Shown in pieces: positions 1 to 4,698 of a DNA stretch of 5,614 bases. Below the pieces are notes generated by a model. That model saw nothing but the letters and a program-made list of their open reading frames with translations. It was not told the origin of the DNA and did no database searches. A program made the position numbers and the translations under genes. This DNA comes from Wenzhouxiangella sp. (lineage in GTDB: Bacteria; Pseudomonadota; Gammaproteobacteria; Xanthomonadales; Wenzhouxiangellaceae), in contig SLJA01000149.1 of assembly GCA_007135355.1 (NCBI GenBank), positions 1 through 5,614 of the forward strand, in the 5' to 3' direction. Position 1 is the stretch's first letter. The number at the start of each line of letters is the position of its first letter.

Positions 1-585
1 GTGCGCGCCAGGGGACTGGACAGCCTGGCGTGGACGCAGGCCTCGCGCCAATGGCGCGCTCGTGTGCAGTGGCTACACCGCCTGTTCCCCGATAACTGGC
101 CGAACCTGGACGATGCCGCGCTACTGGATTCGCTTCAGAACTGGCTGGGGCCGTTTCTGCACGGTGCGCGCAGCTGGCGCGATGTGGAATGCGTCGATCT
201 GTTAGGCGCGCTCAAGAGCCTGCTGGAACCAGCGCGCTGGTCGGAACTGGATCGCCTGGTCCCGGCCCGGATCACCATTCCGACCGGACGCCAGATCGAA
301 CTGGACTACCAGGCCGAGGGCGGACCGGTGCTGGCCATCAAGCTGCAAAGCGTGTTCGGCTGGCAAACCACGCCCAGGCTGGCGGATGGCCGGCTGCCGG
401 TGGTGTTGCACCTGCTCTCTCCGGCCGGCCGCCCGCTGGCGGTCACCGCCGATCTGGAAAGCTTCTGGCGCAACGCCTATCCGGAGGTGCGCAAGGACAT
501 GCGTGGCCGATATCCGAAACACCCCTGGCCGGAAGATCCCTTGAACGCGCCGGCGATGGAAGGGACCAAACGGAGACCCGGATGA
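1..585 (+). CDS. hrpB: ATP-dependent helicase HrpB, C-terminal part (5' end outside window)
   Basis: This is the last 194 residues of HrpB, a DEAH-box (superfamily 2) helicase-like protein of roughly 800-850 residues. The ATPase core lies off the left edge, so the GTG at base 1 is an internal codon and not the start. What is visible is the HrpB-specific C-terminal domain. A tryptophan-rich helical stretch (about residues 10-60) is followed by ITIPTGRQIELDY (91-103), the segment VLAIKLQSVFGW (109-120), LHLLSPAGRPLAVT (137-150) and the signature FWRNAYPEVRKDMRGRYPKH (155-174), then PWPEDP. These match the end of E. coli HrpB very well. The stop is TGA at 583-585, after a short basic tail. The cellular role is poorly defined; the family is assumed to act on RNA or ribonucleoprotein, and E. 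coli mutants grow normally as far as I know. The gene converges on the membrane-protein gene at 596-1288 and shows no functional link to it. Confidence 0.95.
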   Translation: MRARGLDSLAWTQASRQWRARVQWLHRLFPDNWPNLDDAALLDSLQNWLGPFLHGARSWRDVECVDLLGALKSLLEPARWSELDRLVPARITIPTGRQIELDYQAEGGPVLAIKLQSVFGWQTTPRLADGRLPVVLHLLSPAGRPLAVTADLESFWRNAYPEVRKDMRGRYPKHPWPEDPLNAPAMEGTKRRPG

Positions 586-608
586 GTCCGTTCCCTCATG
601 CGGACTCA
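583..608. terminator. Hairpin over the convergent hrpB / membrane-protein stop codons
   Basis: A perfect 8-bp inverted repeat, TGAGTCCG (583-590) and CGGACTCA (601-608), encloses a 10-base loop. The left arm begins with the hrpB stop codon, and the loop contains the stop codon of the opposing gene (complement of 596-598). An alternative pairing, ATGAG (582-586) with CTCAT (595-599), is also possible. No clear T-run follows on either strand, so it does not fit a standard intrinsic terminator. It may be a bidirectional 3'-end or RNA-stabilising structure. The structure is seen; the function is inferred. Confidence 0.45.
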
Positions 609-1288
609 CGCTGGGCCAACGGACGACGAAAGCGGCGATTCAAGACCGCCGTGGCGATAAAGCCAACCAGCAAAGGGCCAAACCAGGACAGCTGGGTAAT
701 CAGCGGACCGCCGAGCCCGGCCAAATGGCGCGACAGACCGATCTGCAGGAACGCAATATGCGTGGCCATGCCAATGCCCAACATCGCGCCGTAGTGACTG
801 CGCAACCACCACTGGGCGTCGCCGGGACCCCGGTAGGCCAGCTTCAGCCACTGGTAGGCGGTGATCGGACCGATCGCCCCGAAGGCCATCAGAATGGGCA
901 GCGAGTGCAGCAAACCGTAAACGCTCACCAGCAAGCCCGACAGGCCCAGAACCCAGGCCCCGATGCGAAAGCCTCGGTCGGCATACTGGGCAAAGTCCGA
1001 GCGCAACCGAATCGCGCGCCAGGCGCTCACGCCGCTGAAGCTGACCAGCAGGATCAGGTAGAAAAAGAAGACCGCCAGCGCTTGGTTGCCGCGCGTCCAG
1101 TGCGCCCAGCTCAGCGGCACGGCGCTCAACACCACAGTCAGCATGGCCAGCAGAAAAACCCGACCGGCGTAGCGGTGACAGACACTGCCCTTGCGGCTCA
1201 AACTCGCCAGCCAAAAGGTAATTAGAGCCAGTGCGCCGGTCCAGGCATGGGCCTGGCTGAAAAAAGCTTGCAAGGTCGAAGCACTCAT
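596..1288 (-). CDS. Seven-helix integral membrane protein, DUF2306-like
   Basis: The product is a 230-residue polytopic membrane protein of unknown function. Hydrophobic segments lie at about 14-30, 43-62, 72-95, 107-127, 130-148, 164-184 and 197-216, giving about seven helices, and the C-terminus is basic (NRRFRRP). The N-terminal pattern HAWTGA, then SRKGSVCHRYAGRVF (31-45), resembles the DUF2306 family (membrane proteins with 'KG..HR..GR' after helix 1). The histidines at 14, 38, 63, 165 (RSHYGAML) and 177 (MATHIAF) are the most likely functional residues; whether they bind a metal or heme is unknown. The ATG at 1288 is preceded by a GAGG (complement of 1299-1302) about 10 bases upstream, a slightly long spacing. 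The gene stands alone. It is divergent from the histidine kinase, sharing a 160-bp control region, and convergent with hrpB. The membrane topology is secure; the family assignment is from motif resemblance only. Confidence 0.8.
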   Translation of the reverse strand: MSASTLQAFFSQAHAWTGALALITFWLASLSRKGSVCHRYAGRVFLLAMLTVVLSAVPLSWAHWTRGNQALAVFFFYLILLVSFSGVSAWRAIRLRSDFAQYADRGFRIGAWVLGLSGLLVSVYGLLHSLPILMAFGAIGPITAYQWLKLAYRGPGDAQWWLRSHYGAMLGIGMATHIAFLQIGLSRHLAGLGGPLITQLSWFGPLLVGFIATAVLNRRFRRPLAQRESA

Positions 1289-1358
1289 CGTCGGAAAGCC
1301 TCAAGTGGGTGACACGAATGACAGGACTTCATGTTCCGCCGTGAGCATCCGGCGATCA

Positions 1359-1395
1359 GGTGCCAGAGGTCAGGTGACCGGGGTGCCAGAAGTCA
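1359..1395 (+). repeat. 14-bp direct repeat pair upstream of the kinase promoter, candidate operator
   Basis: GGTGCCAGAGGTCA (1359-1372) and GGTGCCAGAAGTCA (1382-1395) match at 13 of 14 positions, with a 23-bp start-to-start distance, close to two helical turns. They lie about 54-90 bases upstream of the predicted transcription start near 1449, where a class I activator could bind. GGTGAC (1373-1378) and GTCACC (1392-1397) also form an inverted pair. A regulator-binding role is inferred; the regulator could be the response regulator encoded downstream. Confidence 0.5.
1368..1379. promoter_or_regulatory. Small palindrome GGTCA-GG-TGACC, candidate regulator site
   Basis: GGTCA (1368-1372) and TGACC (1375-1379) are perfect 5-bp inverted arms around a 2-bp centre. 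The left arm overlaps the end of the first direct repeat at 1359-1372. NarL/FixJ-type regulators often bind short inverted half-sites with a 2-bp centre, so it is a plausible autoregulatory site. A palindrome this short can also arise by chance. Confidence 0.3.
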
Positions 1396-1413
1396 CCACT
1401 TTCCGGTTTGTGC

Positions 1414-1442
1414 TTGCCTATGCCCGGCCATCAGCCTATAAG
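1414..1442 (+). promoter_or_regulatory. Sigma70-type promoter of the two-component operon
   Basis: TTGCCT (1414-1419) and TATAAG (1437-1442) are separated by exactly 17 bp and match the -35 and -10 consensus at 4/6 and 5/6. Transcription starting about 7 bases after the -10 element would begin at or next to the kinase ATG (1449-1451), giving a leaderless or nearly leaderless mRNA. No Shine-Dalgarno sequence is visible before that ATG, which agrees. This is a prediction from sequence alone. Confidence 0.55.
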
Positions 1443-1448
1443 CGTGTC

Positions 1449-2600
1449 ATGCAATCGGTTTTTCGTACACTCGCTGCTGAGTATTTTTCGCCATTACATA
1501 TCGCGTCCTACCTTGCGCTGACGGCGGTATGGATCGGCATTGTTGGCGCTTTTGGTCTTCGTGGCGAGGGGCTTGGCACTGCCTCGGTTGTACTGCTGGG
1601 AGTGTTCACGCTGGCATGGCTCGCGCGTTTGCGCGGAGACTTCTCCCAACCAAGCTGGCAACATGAGCTTGTACTGATTGTTTTGACGCTCAGCGCTCTG
1701 GGTCTAATTGGCCTGGGACGTTCCAGTGTGAGTCCCATTCTTTTGATTCTTCTGGCCACTCTTTTGGCCGTGCGCTTTCCTGGCTCGCGTATTTTCCTGG
1801 TCCTGGCTGTCATCAACTTAAGCCTGGCGGGCCTGATGCACTGGCGCTGGCAGCTCGATTGGCCATCGATACTGGTCACTATCTCTGCCTATGGCGCCTT
1901 CCAGTTGTTCGCCGTTTTGCTGATGCATTCCTCGCGCCGGGCCGAGGCCATGGCCGAAGACTTGCGCGCCGTCAACGCCCATCTGCTGACCACACGCTAT
2001 TTGCTTGACGCTGCCGTGCGCGACCAGGAGCGCTTGCGCCTGTCGCGCGAACTGCATGATGTGGCCGGCCACAAGCTCACCGCGCTGAAGCTGAATCTGC
2101 GCCAGCTGCAGCGTGATGAAGCGCTGAAACAAAAGCCGGAACTGGAACAAGCCGGACAATTGGCCAATGAGTTACTGGGCGATATTCGCGGCGTGGTGCG
2201 GCAGCTGCGGGCGGGCGATGGCATCGACTTGGAGCACGGCTTGATTCAGCTGGCCCAACGCTTCCCGCGCCCAAGGCTTGAACTGGAGCTTCCGGCCGAC
2301 TTCCAGATTCGGCGTGCCGACCAGGCTGAAGCGCTGCTGCGCCTGGTTCAGGAAGCGCTGACCAACGCGGCACGCCACAGCCAGGCTCAACACTTGTGGG
2401 TGCGCCTGCGCGAACAAGGCGATGCGCTGTTGCTGGAATTGGAAGACGATGGCGCCGCCCGCTGGCCAATCCAGCCCGGCAGCGGCTTAAGCGGCATGCG
2501 CGAGCGCATCGAGTCTCTGGACGGCACATTCAGCATGGCCGCCTCACCAAGCGGCGGTCTGAGCATTCGCGCCAGTCTGCCGAAGCTGGCCAGCGCATGA
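1449..2600 (+). CDS. Membrane sensor histidine kinase (HisKA_3 / NarL-type partner)
   Basis: This 383-residue kinase autophosphorylates on histidine and should pass the phosphate to the regulator encoded next. Residues 16-160 are very hydrophobic, with about six helices (roughly 18-38, 44-62, 72-90, 93-110, 113-131 and 141-160) and no sizeable periplasmic loop, so the signal is probably sensed in or at the membrane. A charged helix (162-200) leads into the dimerisation/phosphoacceptor motif SRELHDVAGHKLTALKLNL, with phospho-His at 203. The ATPase domain shows the N-box QEALTNAARHS (Asn306), the acidic EDDG (332-335) and the glycine lid GSGLSGMRERI (344-354). The architecture is DesK-like, but the input domain is not one I recognise. 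The frame stays open upstream to 1191. I place the start at ATG 1449 because coding-like hydrophobic sequence begins there, a promoter ends 6 bases before it, and the upstream stretch is antisense to the neighbouring gene and rich in unlikely residues. The stop overlaps the regulator's start (ATGA). Confidence 0.92.
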   Translation: MQSVFRTLAAEYFSPLHIASYLALTAVWIGIVGAFGLRGEGLGTASVVLLGVFTLAWLARLRGDFSQPSWQHELVLIVLTLSALGLIGLGRSSVSPILLILLATLLAVRFPGSRIFLVLAVINLSLAGLMHWRWQLDWPSILVTISAYGAFQLFAVLLMHSSRRAEAMAEDLRAVNAHLLTTRYLLDAAVRDQERLRLSRELHDVAGHKLTALKLNLRQLQRDEALKQKPELEQAGQLANELLGDIRGVVRQLRAGDGIDLEHGLIQLAQRFPRPRLELELPADFQIRRADQAEALLRLVQEALTNAARHSQAQHLWVRLREQGDALLLELEDDGAARWPIQPGSGLSGMRERIESLDGTFSMAASPSGGLSIRASLPKLASA

Positions 2601-3229
2601 GCATCCGGATTGCCCTGGCCGATGATCAAGTCCTGGTCCTCAAGGGGCTGCGCTCACTGTTGGAATCCATGCACGGCTTCGAGGTGGTCATCGAGGCGCA
2701 ATCCGGCGAGGCGTTGCTCGCCGCGCTGCCAAATCAACCCGTCGACCTGGTCCTGTCCGACATCCGCATGCCCGGCCTAGACGGCATCGCTCTGACCAAA
2801 AGGCTTCGCGCCAAGCGGCCGGAACTGCCGGTCTTGCTGTTGACCACCTTCGATGACCAGGATTTATTCTTGGCTGCTGCGGACGCCGGGGCCAGCGGCT
2901 TTCTGCTCAAAGACATTTCACCGGAGGACCTGGCCCACGCCATCGACGAGGTGATGGCCGGCCGATCGCTGCTGCAGCCGGTTTCCAGTGGCCCAGTTCG
3001 CCAACACTATGCCTATCACGACCTCAGTGCCCCGGTCGACACCTTCAGTGAGCGTGAAGTGGCCATTCTCCGCTTGCTCGCGGGCGGGTACTCCAACAAG
3101 GAAATTGCGCGCAGCATTCACTTGGCCGAAGGCACGGTCAAAAACTACGTCTCCGACATCCTGGCCAAACTCGAAACCCGCGACCGCACCCGCGCGGTTC
3201 TAAAAGCCATCACGCTGCGGATTATCTAG
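2597..3229 (+). CDS. NarL/FixJ-family response regulator
   Basis: The product is a 210-residue DNA-binding response regulator, normal length for the family. The receiver domain (about 1-120) has the acidic pair Asp9-Asp10, the phosphoacceptor Asp55 in LVLSDIRMPGLDG, Thr83 in LLLTTFDD and Lys105 in GFLLKD, so every catalytic residue is present. A linker precedes the LuxR-type helix-turn-helix (about 149-205): FSEREVAILRLLAGGYSNKEIA, then GTVKNYVSDILAKLETRDRTRAV, the standard recognition-helix region. The start ATG at 2597 overlaps the kinase TGA at 2598-2600, with no strong ribosome site of its own, which implies translational coupling and a fixed pair with the kinase. The frame is open upstream to 2396, but that part lies inside the kinase gene. 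Targets are unknown. The repeats at 1359-1395 and the divergent membrane gene are the nearest candidates. The stop TAG (3227-3229) lies only 13 bp from the convergent YceI stop. Confidence 0.95.
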   Translation: MSIRIALADDQVLVLKGLRSLLESMHGFEVVIEAQSGEALLAALPNQPVDLVLSDIRMPGLDGIALTKRLRAKRPELPVLLLTTFDDQDLFLAAADAGASGFLLKDISPEDLAHAIDEVMAGRSLLQPVSSGPVRQHYAYHDLSAPVDTFSEREVAILRLLAGGYSNKEIARSIHLAEGTVKNYVSDILAKLETRDRTRAVLKAITLRII

Positions 3230-3242
3230 TGGCCATGCGTGC

Positions 3243-3833
3243 TTATTGAGCGATCGCTTCAAACTCCAAGATCAACTCCACATCGTCACCGACCAGGTCG
3301 CCTTCCAGCGCATAGGTCATGCCCCATTGGCTGCGCTGGATGACGGTGCGCATGGACATGCCGACCGTGTACTGCTCATGGCCGAAGGGGTAGTAGGCGC
3401 GACGGTTGATCTTGACCTCCAGCTCCACCGGATGGGTTTGTCCGATTATGGTGAGGTCGCCGCGCAGGGTGCCGGTGTCCGCATCCGCCGGCTCCCAGGA
3501 AGTCGCCTCAAAGCGGATTTCCGGATGACGGCGGGCGTTCAGGAAATCGCCACTGCGCACGTGGCGATCGCGCCGGTCGTGATTGGTGAACACGCTGTCG
3601 GCCTGCACGATCACTTCTCCGCTGTGCAGTTCGTTAGCCTCTTCATCCCAAACGAACCGGCCGCCCGCTTCCAGGAACATGCCGAGCTGGTATTTGAAAC
3701 CGATATGGCCAACCAGGAAACCGACCGAGAAGTGGTCTTCGTGGATCTCGAATTCGCGCGGCTCTGCCGGGGCCGATGTTGCGGCGAGCAAGCTGCTCAA
3801 AATGAACGCATAGGCGATGGTTTTCGTCTTCAT
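3243..3833 (-). CDS. YceI-family periplasmic protein
   Basis: This 196-residue exported protein belongs to the YceI family, lipocalin-like beta-barrels; the Thermus member binds a polyisoprenoid chain. Residues 1-23 form a signal peptide (basic MKTKT, hydrophobic core, likely cleavage after APA). Family motifs follow in order: HFSVGFLVGHIGF (34-46), the long motif NHDRRDRHVRSGDFL (84-98) with HPEIRFEAT (103-111), LTIIGQTHPVELEVK (127-141), and the C-terminal QRSQWGMTYALEGDLVGDDVELILEFEA. Nothing appears truncated. The start ATG overlaps the stop of the upstream phosphatidyltransferase gene (ATGA), so the two should be co-transcribed and perhaps coupled. Its own ribosome site is good (see 3841-3844). 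The ligand is unknown. A lipid or isoprenoid ligand is inferred from the family and from the lipid-type neighbour. Confidence 0.93.
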   Translation of the reverse strand: MKTKTIAYAFILSSLLAATSAPAEPREFEIHEDHFSVGFLVGHIGFKYQLGMFLEAGGRFVWDEEANELHSGEVIVQADSVFTNHDRRDRHVRSGDFLNARRHPEIRFEATSWEPADADTGTLRGDLTIIGQTHPVELEVKINRRAYYPFGHEQYTVGMSMRTVIQRSQWGMTYALEGDLVGDDVELILEFEAIAQ

Positions 3834-4606
3834 TTTCGATCCTCAAGGGTGTGATGATTGGTTGCGGCATGCCGCTTCAGCCAGGCCACATCGATCCAGA
3901 ACGACCACGCCAGCAGCGCCAGCGCCGAGGCCAGGATCGGCGTCGCCAGCGCCGGCCCAACGACTGGCGCCAAGCAGATCAGCAGTGCGGCGACCTGCCA
4001 GACACAGACCAGCTTGCGCCGGAAGCTGGGCGGTAGTGGCGCGGACAGCCAGGGCCAAGCTAAAGCCGCGCCGACGAAGGCATAGCGCATAACACCGATG
4101 GCCAGCACCCACGCCCCGGCCTTGCCGCCCGCCATCAGGCCCACACAAAGAACCAGGATCAGCGCGGCATCGACTTCCATGTCGAAGCGCGCGCCGAAGT
4201 CACTGCTCTCGTTCAGTCGCCGCGCCAGCCAGCCATCGACGCCATCCAGGATCAGCGCCGCCAGGGCTAGACCCGCCAGCCACCAGCCAAGTTCCCGATA
4301 CAGCGCCGGCTCAAACAGCGCCCCGGCCAGCAAGGCAACCAGTCCGCTGCGCGCCAGGGTTACCTGGCTGGCCCAACCGAACGGCGCGGCATGGCGCCGG
4401 CGCTGGTAGGCCAGCCCGACGCTGGTCAGTGCGTAAAGCGCCAGGCCCGCGACCATCGCCGCCCAGCCGGCACCCAGCGAAAGTAGCAGCCCGGCAGCGG
4501 CCAGGGGCACCAAAGCCGGCCATAGCCAGGCCGTCAGCGCATGGCGTGGCGGCGCCTGCAACGGCAAGGGATCGGGTCGGGCCTGTTCCAGCATGCCGAT
4601 CACCAT
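3830..4606 (-). CDS. CDP-alcohol phosphatidyltransferase family membrane enzyme
   Basis: Members of this family transfer a phosphatidyl or similar phospho group from a CDP-alcohol to a second alcohol in the inner membrane. The full signature is present at 121-146: Asp121, Asp124-Gly125, Ala128-Arg129, then eight residues, Gly138, Asp142 and Asp146, the last the expected catalytic base. Before it, QVTLARSGLVALLAGAL (81-97) fits the usual first core helix. The protein is 258 residues, longer than typical PgsA-type enzymes (about 180-200). The extra length is mainly an N-terminal extension with two hydrophobic segments (about 27-43 and 47-66) and a basic YQRRRH linker. Further helices follow to about 243. 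The substrate cannot be read from the sequence. The start could be ATG 4606 or the in-frame ATG four codons later; neither has a strong ribosome site. It is the first gene of an operon with the YceI gene and is divergent from the oxidoreductase at 4695. Confidence 0.9.
   Translation of the reverse strand: MVIGMLEQARPDPLPLQAPPRHALTAWLWPALVPLAAAGLLLSLGAGWAAMVAGLALYALTSVGLAYQRRRHAAPFGWASQVTLARSGLVALLAGALFEPALYRELGWWLAGLALAALILDGVDGWLARRLNESSDFGARFDMEVDAALILVLCVGLMAGGKAGAWVLAIGVMRYAFVGAALAWPWLSAPLPPSFRRKLVCVWQVAALLICLAPVVGPALATPILASALALLAWSFWIDVAWLKRHAATNHHTLEDRK
3841..3844 (-). promoter_or_regulatory. Ribosome binding site of the YceI gene
   Basis: GAGG on the minus strand lies 7 bases before the ATG at 3833, a good Shine-Dalgarno spacing. 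It sits inside the last codons of the phosphatidyltransferase gene. It confirms the chosen YceI start and means YceI can be initiated independently as well as by coupling. Confidence 0.65.
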
Positions 4607-4694
4607 GCCAGCAGCGCACTTAAGGCGACGTCAACAGCGGCCCAACTGCGGCACAATCACCCTCGCGTGTCTCCAATCAGGCGATCATGCAGTC
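4607..4694. promoter_or_regulatory. Divergent intergenic region of phosphatidyltransferase and oxidoreductase genes
   Basis: These 88 bp must carry start signals for both directions. Only weak elements are visible. On the plus strand, CACAAT (4652-4657) could be a -10 without a good -35. On the minus strand, TTAAGT (complement of 4618-4623) could be a -10, with TTGGGC 16 bp upstream. I see no convincing operator or hairpin. The promoter role is inferred mainly from the gene arrangement. Confidence 0.35.
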
Positions 4695-4698
4695 ATGA
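4687..4698 (+). other. Possible 3-codon leader ORF (Met-Gln-Ser-stop) overlapping the oxidoreductase start
   Basis: ATG CAG TCA TGA (4687-4698) ends in an ATGA overlap with the oxidoreductase ATG at 4695. The only Shine-Dalgarno-like bases, AGG at 4679-4681, sit 5 bases before this first ATG but 13 bases before the second. Ribosomes may therefore load on the mini-ORF and restart at 4695. It is very short and could be chance. Confidence 0.25.

Noticed and set aside
1..3. GTG at the first base as the hrpB start
   Set aside because: HrpB is a protein of about 800 residues and this is its C-terminal domain, so the codon is internal.
606..1304. Second minus-strand frame (232 codons) overlapping the DUF2306-like gene
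   Set aside because: It is rich in Arg, Gly and Pro with no consistent membrane segments, whereas the chosen frame has seven clean hydrophobic helices.
1191..1448. Upstream in-frame extension of the histidine kinase reading frame (86 extra codons)
   Set aside because: The extension overlaps the 5' end of the membrane-protein gene in antisense, crosses the repeat and promoter region, and has no recognisable domain or ribosome site. ATG 1449 is a better start.
2396..2596. Upstream in-frame extension of the response regulator
   Set aside because: It lies entirely within the kinase ATPase domain in another frame, and the receiver domain begins naturally at the ATG of the ATGA overlap.
3230..3258. 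Possible terminator at the convergent regulator/YceI junction, including palindrome AGCGATCGCT (3249-3258)
   Set aside because: The palindrome has no loop and no T-run, and it lies inside YceI codons. The 13-bp gap holds no stable hairpin that I can see.
3246..3854. Plus-strand open frame (202 codons) opposite the YceI gene
   Set aside because: The opposite strand has a signal peptide and all the YceI motifs, and this frame shows no domain.
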